Positions 33,352-42,458 of a stretch of 64,000 bases of DNA are shown here, in pieces. This DNA comes from Variovorax saccharolyticus (lineage in GTDB: Bacteria > Pseudomonadota > Gammaproteobacteria > Burkholderiales > Burkholderiaceae_C). The first letter of the stretch is position 1. Every line of letters begins with the position of its first letter. The position numbers and the translations under genes are program-made. The DNA lies in NCBI RefSeq assembly GCF_030316765.1, contig NZ_JASZYT010000005.1:248001-312000 (forward strand). The letters are read 5' to 3'. The notes under the pieces are model-generated. The model worked only from the letters and a program-made list of their open reading frames with translations. It was not told where the DNA came from and did no database searches.

Positions 33352-36300
33352 ATGGAACCGCGGATCGACAGGCACTGGCGGGTTCCGCTTCCGGTCTATC
33401 GCAGGCTGCGCGTCTTCGCCTTCGATCCCGGCACCACCGCGCGCTTCGAGACCGCGGTGATGAACGAGATGACGCTGCTGGTGCCCTGGGAGGACCTGCA
33501 GCCCGGGCCGATCGGCGAATACGTGGCCGTGGTCGACAAGGACGACAAGGGGCGCCAGGTGCATGCGCCGGTCGACCTCGACGATCCGCAGATCCTGGCC
33601 AACGACGGCCTCGCGCCGTCCGACGGCAACCCGCAGTTCCATCACCAGATGGCGTATGCGGTCGCGATGCGGACGATCCGCAACTTCGAGCGCGCGCTCG
33701 GGCGCTCGATCCACTGGCCGCCGGCAGTGAGCGCCCAGCGCATCGCCTATCGCCGGCAGCTCGCCATCTATCCGCACTACGTCGCCGACACCAACGCCTA
33801 CTACAAGCCCGACGACGGCCTGTGCCTGGGGTACTTCCGCGCCGGGGAGTCCTCCGCGTTCGCCGGCACGACGGTGTTCACCTGCCTGTCGCAGGACGTG
33901 ATCGCGCACGAGATCACACATGCGATCCTGGGCGGCATGCGCATCTCGTTCAAGGGGAAGAGCCCGGATGTGCTGGCCCTGCACGAGGCCTACGCGGACC
34001 TGATCGCCGTGCTGCAGCACTTCTGGCCCTCGGACGTGTTCCGCGGCCAGATCGCGGCGATCCGGGGAAAGCTCGAGAACTCGAGCCTGCTCGGTGCCAT
34101 CGGCCCGCAGTTCGGCGAGGCCATCGGGCGGCCCGAAGGCATCCGCAATGCGCTCGGTTCGATCGACGAGGCAGGTGTCTGGCATCCCCGCAAGCCCGAC
34201 CCCAAAGCCTACGCCGCGACGCTCGAGCCGCACGAGCGCGGTGCCATCGTGGTGAGCGCGGTGTTCGAGGCCCTGCGCAAGATCCACGAGGCGCGCACCT
34301 CGGACCTGCGGCGCATCGCGACCAAGGGCAGCGGCATCCTGCCCGAGGGCCAGCTGCAGCCCGATCTCGTGAACCGCCTGGCGCAGGAGGCGTCGCGCTC
34401 GGCGCAGCGCGTGCTGGAGATGATCATTCGCGCGCTGGACTACATGCCGCCGGTGGAGACCACCTGCGGCGACTTCCTGCGCGCCATCGTCACGGCCGAC
34501 TACGACATCCGTCCGGTCGACGACGGCAACTACCGGCTGGCGTTCATCGACGCCTTCCGCAGCTACGGCATTCCGTTCTCGGAGGTGGGCACGCTGTCGC
34601 AGGACACGATCCTCTGGCGCGCGCCGGCCAAATCCGACGCCACCCGCGCGGTGAGCGAATTCGTGCGCGAGCTGTCGCTCGAGTTCACGCCGTGGACGAT
34701 GCCGCGCGATCGCGAGGCGCTCTGGAAGCTGCTCGAGGCCAAGCGAGCCCAGCTGCACCAGCGCCTGTCGGCCAGTCCGATCGGGGCGATCGGCCCGGTC
34801 GAGCTGCGCCGGCGCTTCGAGGTCGAGTCCTTCCATCCGCGCGAGCGCAGCGACGCCTCCGGCAACTTCGCGTTCCAGTGGATCATCAAGCTGGTCCAGG
34901 AGGTGTCGACCGCTGCCGCCAAGCCGAAGGCGAGGGCGCTCCAGCTGGAGATCGAAGTCGACGTCCGACCCTGGGCCGGCGTGACGCTGATCGTCGACGC
35001 CGATACCGGGCAGGTGCGCTACCAGATCGAGCGCAAGACACGCAAGCCCCCGGCCCGCAAGAGCGCGGCCGCCGCGGTGCCGAAGGTCGAAAGCACCCCG
35101 ATCGCACCGCTCGCGCAACGGCTGGTGCGGGTGTTCGCCTTCGACCCCAGCATGGGCAGCCGGCGCGAGACCGCCGGCATCAACGAGACCCTGATCCGCA
35201 TTCCCTGGGAGCGCGATGCCGAAGGCGCGGACATCCTCGAGCCGGGGCCGGCCGGCGAGTACATCGAGGTCCTGGACCGCGATCCCGCGAGCCAGTGCTT
35301 CTACGAGCCGGTCGACCTGAACGACCGCTACGTGGTGGCGCAGCACGGCCTGCCGCCTTCGGAGAGCAGCCCGCAGTTCCACCAGCAGATGGTCTATGCG
35401 GTCGCGATGCGCACCATCCGCACCTTCGAGCGCGCGCTCGGGCGGCTGGCCTTGTGGCGCGCACGCGGCACCCGGGACGCCGAAGGCCGGCTCGGCGAGG
35501 ACTATGTGCGGCGTCTGCGCATCTATCCGCACGCGCTGCGCGAGCCCAATGCCTACTACAGCCCCGACAAGGTGGCGCTGCTGTTCGGCTACTTCTCGGC
35601 GCCGGCCTCGGCCGAGGAGACTTCGGCCCGGCTCACGGTCTTCAGCTGCCTTTCGCACGACATCGTGGCGCACGAGGTCACGCACGCGCTGCTCGACGGC
35701 ATGCACCGGCGCTTCAGCGAGCCCAGCAATCCGGACGTGCTCGCCTTCCACGAGGCCTTCGCGGACATCGTCGCGCTGTTCCAGCACTTCTCGCTGCCGG
35801 AGGTGCTGCGCCACCAGATCGCGTCGACCCGCGGCGACCTCGCCGGCCAGAGCGAACTGGGCCAGCTGGCGCAGGAGTTCGGCCAGGCGATCGGCAGCCG
35901 GGGCGCGCTGCGCAGCGCCATCGGCACGCTGGACCCGCAGACCGGCCGCTGGCAGCGCCTCGAAGGGCAGCCCGGCGACTACCAGCGATCGTCCGAGCCG
36001 CATGCGCGCGGCGCGGTGCTGGTGGCGGCCGTCTTCGATGCCTTCCTCTCGATCTACAAGGGCCGGGTCGCCGACCTGTTCCGGATCGCGAGCGAGGGCA
36101 CCGGCGTGACGCCCGAGGGCAGCCTGCACCCCGACCTGGTCGCGCGCCTCACCGACGAGGCCTCCCAATCGGCGCGCCAGGTGCTCGACATGTGCATCCG
36201 CGCGCTCGACTACTGCCCACCGGTGGACATCACCTTCGGCGACTACCTGCGGGCCCTGATCACGGCGGATTTCGAGAACGACCCGGTGGACGAGGAGCAC

Positions 36301-36948
36301 CGCCGCGTGGCCTTCATCGAGGCCTTCCGGCGGCGCGGCATCGTGCCCGAGAACGTCCAGGCCTTCTCGGTCGACGGGCTGCTCTGGCGTGCGGCGACGG
36401 CGGCGCCCGACGAGGACGAGCACGTGGTGGTCGGCATCGTCAAGGAATGGGCCAAGGACATCCGCTCCTGGGGGCTCTCGAAGGACCGACGGGCGCTCTT
36501 CGAGCTGACACGCGATCGCCGCGCGGCACTGCATGCCCACCTGAAGCCCCGGCTGTCCAAGGAAAGCGTGGTGCTGGCCGGCATCGACCCCGAGCTGTCG
36601 TTCGAGGTGCATTCGCTGCGGCCGTCGATCCGCATGGACTGGGAAGGCCGGCCGACTTTCCAGTGGGTCATCGAGCTCACGCAGCGGATCCCGCAGTTCA
36701 TTGAAGGCGGCGCTGGCGAGCGAGCCGGCCGCAAGGCCGACTACTACTTCCGCGGCGGCTGCACGCTGCTGGTCGATGCCGAGACGGGCGAGGTGCGCTA
36801 CAGCATCAAGAAGAAGCTCAACGAGGAGCGCAAGAGCCGGCAGCGCCGCTTCTTCATCGACGAGGGCAGCCGCAGCCTGGCCGCCACCTACTTCGGTGCG
36901 CCGGGCGCGGAGGAGCGCGAGCCCTTCGCGGTCCTGCACCGGCATTGA
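33352..36948 (+). CDS. Tandem double gluzincin (M4-like) metallopeptidase
   Basis: A 1198-residue protein formed by two homologous modules of about 575-600 residues, joined by a Lys/Ala/Pro linker near residues 560-585. Each module opens with RVFAFDP, continues with FHxQMxYAVAMRTIRxFERALGR and NAYY, and then carries a zinc site. Module 1 has HEITH (His186, His190) with Glu212 in HEAYAD. Module 2 has HEVTH (His774, His778) with Glu801 in HEAFAD. This HExxH plus distant E-A-x-x-D layout is the thermolysin (M4) gluzincin pattern. A later PHxRG may supply the catalytic histidine. No signal or propeptide is visible, unlike secreted M4 enzymes. The start follows the patatin stop by 5 bases. Confidence 0.85.
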   Translation: MEPRIDRHWRVPLPVYRRLRVFAFDPGTTARFETAVMNEMTLLVPWEDLQPGPIGEYVAVVDKDDKGRQVHAPVDLDDPQILANDGLAPSDGNPQFHHQMAYAVAMRTIRNFERALGRSIHWPPAVSAQRIAYRRQLAIYPHYVADTNAYYKPDDGLCLGYFRAGESSAFAGTTVFTCLSQDVIAHEITHAILGGMRISFKGKSPDVLALHEAYADLIAVLQHFWPSDVFRGQIAAIRGKLENSSLLGAIGPQFGEAIGRPEGIRNALGSIDEAGVWHPRKPDPKAYAATLEPHERGAIVVSAVFEALRKIHEARTSDLRRIATKGSGILPEGQLQPDLVNRLAQEASRSAQRVLEMIIRALDYMPPVETTCGDFLRAIVTADYDIRPVDDGNYRLAFIDAFRSYGIPFSEVGTLSQDTILWRAPAKSDATRAVSEFVRELSLEFTPWTMPRDREALWKLLEAKRAQLHQRLSASPIGAIGPVELRRRFEVESFHPRERSDASGNFAFQWIIKLVQEVSTAAAKPKARALQLEIEVDVRPWAGVTLIVDADTGQVRYQIERKTRKPPARKSAAAAVPKVESTPIAPLAQRLVRVFAFDPSMGSRRETAGINETLIRIPWERDAEGADILEPGPAGEYIEVLDRDPASQCFYEPVDLNDRYVVAQHGLPPSESSPQFHQQMVYAVAMRTIRTFERALGRLALWRARGTRDAEGRLGEDYVRRLRIYPHALREPNAYYSPDKVALLFGYFSAPASAEETSARLTVFSCLSHDIVAHEVTHALLDGMHRRFSEPSNPDVLAFHEAFADIVALFQHFSLPEVLRHQIASTRGDLAGQSELGQLAQEFGQAIGSRGALRSAIGTLDPQTGRWQRLEGQPGDYQRSSEPHARGAVLVAAVFDAFLSIYKGRVADLFRIASEGTGVTPEGSLHPDLVARLTDEASQSARQVLDMCIRALDYCPPVDITFGDYLRALITADFENDPVDEEHRRVAFIEAFRRRGIVPENVQAFSVDGLLWRAATAAPDEDEHVVVGIVKEWAKDIRSWGLSKDRRALFELTRDRRAALHAHLKPRLSKESVVLAGIDPELSFEVHSLRPSIRMDWEGRPTFQWVIELTQRIPQFIEGGAGERAGRKADYYFRGGCTLLVDAETGEVRYSIKKKLNEERKSRQRRFFIDEGSRSLAATYFGAPGAEEREPFAVLHRH

Positions 36949-36962
36949 GGCAGGAGCGCGGC

Positions 36963-38345
36963 ATGGCCTCGGTTCGCATCCGCATGTTCCGCCAGGGCCT
37001 GGGGGATTCGTTCCTGCTCACGTTCCCCGGCGACACCGGCGAGGTGCATGTTCTGATCGATTTCGGCGTGCTGCTCGGCACGCCCGAGGCCAAGGCCAGG
37101 ATGCAGAAGGTCGCGGGCCACATCGTGGCGGCGACCCACCGCAAGCTCGACGTGATCGTCGCCACCCACGAGCACTGGGACCACGTCTCGGGCTTCGCCC
37201 AGGCCCAGCCGATGCTGGAGGCGGACAAGCTCGAGGTCGGCGAGGCCTGGGTCGCTTGGACCGAGAAGCCCGGCGAACCGCTCGCCGACGAGCTTCGCGG
37301 ACGGCGGGCGGCGGCCGTGAACCGCATCGCGGCGGCGAGCCGGCAGATCGCGGCGGTGGCCGAGCCGGCGGCCCAGAAGGCCGCGGCGCGGCTGGATGCG
37401 ATCCTGGCGTTCTGGGGCGGTCCGGGCGCCGCTGCGCGTGCCACCACCCGCTCGGCCATGGACTGGGTCAAGCAGCGCACGGCGCCCCGGGCGCCGCGCT
37501 ATCTCTTTCCCGGCGAGACCTTCACCCTGCCCGGGGCGCAGCGCATCCGGGTCTATGTGCTCGGACCGCCCCACGACCGCAAGTGGATCGGCAAGAGCGA
37601 TCCGTCCCGCAGCGCGAGCGAGGTCTACCAGCTGGCCGCGGTCAGCGGCGCGGAGTTCGGCCTCTTCGCGGCCATCGACGCCCTGGAGCAGGGCGATGCA
37701 CCCGGAGTGCAGCCCTTCGACGAGTGGTTCCGCATCGGCGAGGACAAGGCGCGCGCCATGCCGTTCTTCCGCGACCGCTACGAGGGCGGCCCGGCCTGGC
37801 GCCGCATCGAGCACGACTGGCTCGGCCCTGCGGGTGCGCTTGCGCTGCAGCTCGATTCGGACACCAACAACACGAGCCTGGTGCTGGCCTTCGAGCTGGA
37901 AGACAGCGGCGAGGTGCTGCTGTTTCCCGCCGATGCCCAGGTCGGCAACTGGATGTCGTGGGACGACATCGAATGGACCGTCGAAGCGGGCGGCGCCACG
38001 CACAAGGTCAGGGCCGAGCAGCTGCTCGCCCGCACCGTGTTCTACAAGATCGGCCACCACGGCAGCCACAACGCGACGCTGCGGGCCAATGGCCTGGAGC
38101 GCATGACCGACGAAGGCCTGGTCGCGATGCTGCCGCTCGACCGCAAGACGGCCTCGAAGATGAACTGGAACATGCCCTTCCCCTCGCTGTACGAGCGCCT
38201 GGGCGAGCGCTGCAAGGGCCGCATCCTCGACCTCGAACTCGGAATCCCCGACAAGCCGGCCGCGATGTCGGACGCCGAATGGTCCAGCTTCCTCGACCGG
38301 GTGGACGTGAAGGAGGACTGGATCGACTACCGGCTGCCGCTGTGA
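36963..38345 (+). CDS. ComEC-type MBL-fold hydrolase, first copy
   Basis: A 460-residue metallo-beta-lactamase-fold protein. The metal motif is ATHEHWDHVSGF (His69, His71, Asp73, His74). The second half has NNTSLVLAFELEDSGEVLLF, Asp324 in FPADAQVGNW and YKIGHHGSHNATL, the same order as the MBL domain of ComEC/Rec2, but without the membrane channel domains. Such soluble MBL proteins are probably nucleases or phosphodiesterases. AGGAG precedes the ATG at 36963, 14 bp after the double-gluzincin stop. An insertion of about 120 residues between the two metal regions sets it apart from short family members. Confidence 0.87.
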   Translation: MASVRIRMFRQGLGDSFLLTFPGDTGEVHVLIDFGVLLGTPEAKARMQKVAGHIVAATHRKLDVIVATHEHWDHVSGFAQAQPMLEADKLEVGEAWVAWTEKPGEPLADELRGRRAAAVNRIAAASRQIAAVAEPAAQKAAARLDAILAFWGGPGAAARATTRSAMDWVKQRTAPRAPRYLFPGETFTLPGAQRIRVYVLGPPHDRKWIGKSDPSRSASEVYQLAAVSGAEFGLFAAIDALEQGDAPGVQPFDEWFRIGEDKARAMPFFRDRYEGGPAWRRIEHDWLGPAGALALQLDSDTNNTSLVLAFELEDSGEVLLFPADAQVGNWMSWDDIEWTVEAGGATHKVRAEQLLARTVFYKIGHHGSHNATLRANGLERMTDEGLVAMLPLDRKTASKMNWNMPFPSLYERLGERCKGRILDLELGIPDKPAAMSDAEWSSFLDRVDVKEDWIDYRLPL

Positions 38346-38401
38346 AGGCGGCGGCGCGATGCATTGGCAACTGCAACCCGAGAAGAGACGGAGACCCGCG
38401 C

Positions 38402-40417
38402 ATGGCAGACGAGAAGAACGGCAGCGCAGCAGCGCGCAAGAAGGCGGTCGCGAGCAAGGCCCAGCCGCCCTGGATGAAGATCCCCGAACCGGCCACGCGC
38501 AAGCTGCGGGTCTACGCGCTGGATCCGAGCGCCGGCAACTTCGTCGGCAACGTGATGTCGATGAGCATCCGCTGGGAGCGCAACCTCAAGCCCGGCCCGG
38601 TCGGGCGCCGCTTCGCGGTGATCGACTACGACGGCGCGAACCGGTGCTACTACCCGCCGGTCGATCTGAACGACTACCGCATCCTCGCGCGCAATGGCCT
38701 CGATCCCTCCGAGTCCGATCCGCGCTTCCACCAGCAGATGGTGTACGCGGTCGCGTCGCAGACGGTCGAGAAGTTCGAGGCCGCGCTGGGCCGAACGATC
38801 CACTGGCGCCGCGCCGACCGGCCCGCGGGACAGGAGAAGCCCACCGACCCGGCGGACGACATCTGGGTGCTCAAGCTCTATCCGCATGCGATGGTGCAGG
38901 CCAACGCGTTCTACAGCCGCGAGGCGCAGGGGATACTCTTCGGCTACTTCCGCGCGGCGGAAAAGAACCAGGGCAACAACCTGCCGGGGCAGCGGGTCTT
39001 CACCTGCCTGTCGCACGACATCATCGCGCACGAGGTCACGCACGCGGTCATCGACGGCATCCGCACCTTCTTCACGGAGCCGACCAACCCGGACGTGCTC
39101 GCCTTTCATGAAGCCTTCGCCGATCTCACGGCGCTGTTCCTGCACTTCTCGCACAAGGACGCGCTGCTCGACACCATTCGCAAGACCGGGGGGCGCCTCT
39201 ACGCGTTCGAACTCACGCCGGATGCTGCGCCGGTGGAAGGATCGGCCAGCCTGGGCGGCGCGAGCACCGGCACCGGCGCCCGCCTGCGTGCCGAGGCGCC
39301 GGTGCGCAATCCGCTGGTCGAACTGGCGCAGCAGTTCGGGCAGGCGTCCGGCATGGGCCACGGCTTGCGCGCCGCGCTCGAGGAGCGGCCCGACCCCGGC
39401 GCGATGGGCAAGCGCGTGAACGACCCGCACTACCGCGGCTCGATCCTCGTGGCGGCGGTCTTCGACGCCTACTTCTCGACCTACCTGCAGGCCTCCGCGG
39501 ACCTCTTTCGCATCTATCGCGCGGGCGGCGCGTCGATGGCCTCGCCAGAACTGCCGACCTCGCTCGCGACGCTGCTGACCGAGACCGCATCGAAGACCGC
39601 CGACGAGTTCTTCCAGCTTTGCGCACGCGCACTGGACTACTGCCCGCCGATCGATGTCACCTTCGGCGACTTCCTGCGCGCGCTCATCACCGCCAGCGTC
39701 GACCTGCGCCCGGAGGACGATCGCGGCGTGCGGCAGGCGCTCATGCAGGCCTTCCGCGTGCGTGGCATCTACCCCGACGGCGCCAGCTTCTTCTCCGAGG
39801 GCGCGCTCTGCTGGACGCGGGTGCCCGACTGGACGAGGAGTCCCGATCCCGAGGCGCTGCCGCCGGTCGCCGCCGAGATCGAAGACCCCGACTCCGGGGA
39901 GCGCGCGCAGCATGAACTGCAGTTCGGGCTGCCGGGCGGCCTGACGCGCGAGCAGAAGAACCTCAACGGAGCGATCCTGCGCGCCTACGCGAAGCAGAAC
40001 GCCGCCCGGCTCGGCTTCGACGACGATCCGGGGCTGGCGCCCGAACGCCTGCCCTATGCGCCGTCCTTTCACCAGGTGTTCCGCATGGCGCTGGACGGCA
40101 GGACGCGCATCGACATGGTGGTCGAGCTGGTCCAGACCCGCCGCGTGCCTTTCGACAAGGACTATCCGGAGGGCGGCTCCTTCCCGCTGCGCGGCGGCGT
40201 GACGCTGATCATCGCGGCGCCCGACCGCGATCACTACGGCCACCACATCCCGCCCAAGGTGCGCTTCGCGGTGCGCAAGCCGCTGACCGGCGCCGAGGGC
40301 GAGATGCGCGAGGCGAGGCAACGGCGCTACGCGCTCGCCACCGGCCTGGCCAATGGCGACACCGGCAAGGACAGCCACTTCCAGGTCGACTTCGGTCTGC
40401 TGCACCAGGGGGTATGA
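38402..40417 (+). CDS. Single-module gluzincin (M4-like) metallopeptidase
   Basis: A 671-residue homologue of each half of the double gluzincin. The order is the same: RVYALDPSAG, FHQQMVYAVASQTVEKFEAAL, NAFYSREAQGILFGYF, zinc motif HEVTH (His210, His214) with Glu237 in HEAFAD, PHYRGSILVAAVFDAYFS and LDYCPPIDVTFGDFLRALI. It has a basic low-complexity N-terminus (about 25 residues) and a longer C-terminal part than the other modules. There is no export signal. It follows the first MBL gene by 56 bp and its stop overlaps the second MBL start as ATGA. Confidence 0.86.
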   Translation: MADEKNGSAAARKKAVASKAQPPWMKIPEPATRKLRVYALDPSAGNFVGNVMSMSIRWERNLKPGPVGRRFAVIDYDGANRCYYPPVDLNDYRILARNGLDPSESDPRFHQQMVYAVASQTVEKFEAALGRTIHWRRADRPAGQEKPTDPADDIWVLKLYPHAMVQANAFYSREAQGILFGYFRAAEKNQGNNLPGQRVFTCLSHDIIAHEVTHAVIDGIRTFFTEPTNPDVLAFHEAFADLTALFLHFSHKDALLDTIRKTGGRLYAFELTPDAAPVEGSASLGGASTGTGARLRAEAPVRNPLVELAQQFGQASGMGHGLRAALEERPDPGAMGKRVNDPHYRGSILVAAVFDAYFSTYLQASADLFRIYRAGGASMASPELPTSLATLLTETASKTADEFFQLCARALDYCPPIDVTFGDFLRALITASVDLRPEDDRGVRQALMQAFRVRGIYPDGASFFSEGALCWTRVPDWTRSPDPEALPPVAAEIEDPDSGERAQHELQFGLPGGLTREQKNLNGAILRAYAKQNAARLGFDDDPGLAPERLPYAPSFHQVFRMALDGRTRIDMVVELVQTRRVPFDKDYPEGGSFPLRGGVTLIIAAPDRDHYGHHIPPKVRFAVRKPLTGAEGEMREARQRRYALATGLANGDTGKDSHFQVDFGLLHQGV

Positions 40418-41856
40418 CGATGGCAACCAAGGCGATCAAGGCGATCAAGGCGGCTGCACCGCCGGCAAAGACCACGGCCGGAAAGACCGCGGCCGCGAAA
40501 AAGAAGAAGCCGGCCGGCAAGACCACCGCGGCGGACCGCGGCGGACTGCGCGTGCGCATGTACCGCGTGGGCTTCGGCGATTTCTTCCTCATGACCGTGC
40601 CGACGCGGCATGGCCCGCGCCACGTCCTGATCGATTGCGGCGTGCACGCCGGCAACATCAAGAGCATGCCGGCCTGCGTGAAGGACCTGGTCGAGGTCAC
40701 GGGCCGCAAGCTGGCGCTGGTGATCGTGACCCACTACCACGCGGACCATCTCTCCGGCTTCGCGACGCAGGCCGGCGAGTTCGAGCAGTTCGAGGTCGAG
40801 GCGGTCTGGATCACCAATCGCCTGGACCCGAAGAACGGCGGGGCGGTGAAGATCAAGACGCAGATCCATGCGCTCGCCACGCACCTGCGCCTGCAGCTCG
40901 CGGCGCGCCAGGACCTCGACGGCGCACAGGCGCTCGCCATGGCCGAGAACGCGCTCGGTGTCGCGGGCGGCAGCAACGACCGGGCCATGGCGCTGGTCAC
41001 CAGCGGCTTCAGGAACAAGCCGCCGGTGCACTACTACGAGGCCGGCGACACGGCCGAGCTGCCGCCCTCGCTGCGTGGCGCGCTGACGGCGCAGATCCTC
41101 GGGCCCGCTCCCAAGGATGCGGCTGCCGATTTCACCGCCAGCGACAACAAGGCGGAGCAGTATCTTGCGGCAGTCGAGGACCAGGGCCTGCCGAGCGCGG
41201 AAGGCTTCGAGCCCTTCGATCGCCGATGGCCGGCGACGGCGGCCGACTATCCGCCGGAAGCCTTCCGGCCCTGGGCATCGCCCGCCATGATGGAGAAGGC
41301 GCTGCATGCCGTGCAGCCGGACGTGCTGGCCGCGGCGGCGAAGGCGATCGACGGCGCGCTCAACAACCAGAGCCTGGTGGTGCTCTTCACCTGCCAGCGC
41401 AGGAAGCTGCTGTTCGTCGGCGATGCCCAATGGGGCAACTGGGCGTACTGGCTCTACGGCAAGCCGGTGAAGGGCGCGGACCCCGGCATCTCGGCCGAGG
41501 CGCGGAAGATCCTCGCATCGATCGACTTCTACAAGGTCGGCCATCACGGCAGCACCAATGCCACGCCGATCCCGGCGGTCGGCGCGCTGTCGATGCGCTG
41601 CGTGGCGATGTGCTCGACCGAGACCGGATTCCCGAGTGCCAAGCGCACCTACGGCAGCATCGAGAAGCAGACCGAGGTGCCGCGCATCCCGCTCATGGAG
41701 GCGCTCGAGAAACAGACCGGCAAGAAACTCGTGCGCAGCGACTGGCTGGCCACGACCTTCGCCAAGGCCTCCCCGGAGGCGCGCAGTCAGCTGGACCGGC
41801 TGCCGCCGGATTTCGAGACCGGCGACATCTTCATCGAGTACGTGTTTCGGGAATGA
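40414..41856 (+). CDS. ComEC-type MBL-fold hydrolase, second copy, with Lys/Ala-rich tail
   Basis: A 480-residue paralogue of the first MBL protein. The metal motif is VTHYHADHLSGF (His107, His109, Asp111, His112); later regions are NNQSLVVLFTCQRRKLLF, VGDAQWGNWAYWLYG and FYKVGHHGSTNATP. It differs by an N-terminal tail of about 42 residues made of Lys, Ala, Thr and Pro (TKAIKAIKAAAPPAKTTAGK), resembling histone H1-like tails. The tail is encoded partly by a 9-nt direct repeat. It could bind nucleic acid or acidic lipids. The ATGA overlap with the upstream gluzincin gene couples translation. Confidence 0.87.
   Translation: MTMATKAIKAIKAAAPPAKTTAGKTAAAKKKKPAGKTTAADRGGLRVRMYRVGFGDFFLMTVPTRHGPRHVLIDCGVHAGNIKSMPACVKDLVEVTGRKLALVIVTHYHADHLSGFATQAGEFEQFEVEAVWITNRLDPKNGGAVKIKTQIHALATHLRLQLAARQDLDGAQALAMAENALGVAGGSNDRAMALVTSGFRNKPPVHYYEAGDTAELPPSLRGALTAQILGPAPKDAAADFTASDNKAEQYLAAVEDQGLPSAEGFEPFDRRWPATAADYPPEAFRPWASPAMMEKALHAVQPDVLAAAAKAIDGALNNQSLVVLFTCQRRKLLFVGDAQWGNWAYWLYGKPVKGADPGISAEARKILASIDFYKVGHHGSTNATPIPAVGALSMRCVAMCSTETGFPSAKRTYGSIEKQTEVPRIPLMEALEKQTGKKLVRSDWLATTFAKASPEARSQLDRLPPDFETGDIFIEYVFRE
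40428..40451 (+). repeat. 9-nt direct repeat coding for the AIKAIKA tail
   Basis: The nonamer AAGGCGATC occurs twice in succession, followed by a further AAGGCG, within the coding sequence for the Lys/Ala-rich tail of the second MBL protein. This is a site where slippage could change the tail length in steps of three residues. Confidence 0.5.
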
Positions 41857-41951
41857 CGGGCCTGGTGCCGCGAGCGAAAGGCACGGCGACCGCTCGACCA
41901 TAATCGCCTCGTGTTCCACCGAGCCGCTCGTCCGCTTCCAGGCTCAAGACC

Positions 41952-42458
41952 ATGACCGACGGCACTACCCACAAGAGACTTTTGCCGAAGCAGCTGCCGA
42001 GACTGCTGAGCATGGTCGCCTGTCTGCTCGCCCTCGGCTGCGCGAGCCCGCCGTCCCCGCTGCCGGCCAGCGGCGCGGGCACGCTGTCGGCCGAGCAGTC
42101 GAACGATGTCGCGATCCATGCGCTGGGCCTGGTCGGCACGCCGTACCGCTATGGCGGCAACACCCCCGAGGGCGGCTTCGACTGCAGCGGGCTCATCGGC
42201 TACGTGTATGGCAAGAGCGCGGGGCAGGCGACGCCGCGCACGGTGGCGCGCATGGCGGGTGCCGGCCGTCCGGTGGCGCTGTCCGAGATCCGGTCGGGCG
42301 ACCTGGTGATCTTCGGTGCCTCGACGCCGTCGCATGCCGGCATCTATGTCGGCGCCGGGCGCTTCGTGCATGCGCCTTCGACCGGCGGCGAGGTTCGTCT
42401 CGATCGCCTCGACGGCGTCTACTGGTCGCGCCAGCCGACCCAGGCGCGCCGGCTCTAG
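41952..42458 (+). CDS. NlpC/P60 family cell-wall peptidase lipoprotein
   Basis: A 168-residue lipoprotein (lipobox LLALGC, Cys30) with a complete NlpC/P60 domain: TPYRYGGNTPEGGFDCSGL with catalytic Cys78, His128 in SHAGIYVG and the third residue His140 in RFVHAPS. It should cleave peptide stems of peptidoglycan in the periplasm, as Spr/MepS-type enzymes do. It is 95 bp after the second MBL gene, so it may belong to the same transcript, but its envelope location differs from that of the cluster proteins. Its stop overlaps the convergent receiver-cyclase stop. Confidence 0.9.
   Translation: MTDGTTHKRLLPKQLPRLLSMVACLLALGCASPPSPLPASGAGTLSAEQSNDVAIHALGLVGTPYRYGGNTPEGGFDCSGLIGYVYGKSAGQATPRTVARMAGAGRPVALSEIRSGDLVIFGASTPSHAGIYVGAGRFVHAPSTGGEVRLDRLDGVYWSRQPTQARRL

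Noticed and set aside
32989..36945. 1318-codon open frame antisense to the double gluzincin
   Set aside because: It mirrors a GC-rich gene with strong third-position bias; the product is low-complexity and has no domain, while the opposite strand has complete catalytic motifs.
40414..40545. Separate histone-like gene at the start of the second MBL gene
   Set aside because: The basic stretch is in the same frame as the MBL domain without a stop or a second ribosome binding site, so it is a tail of that protein.
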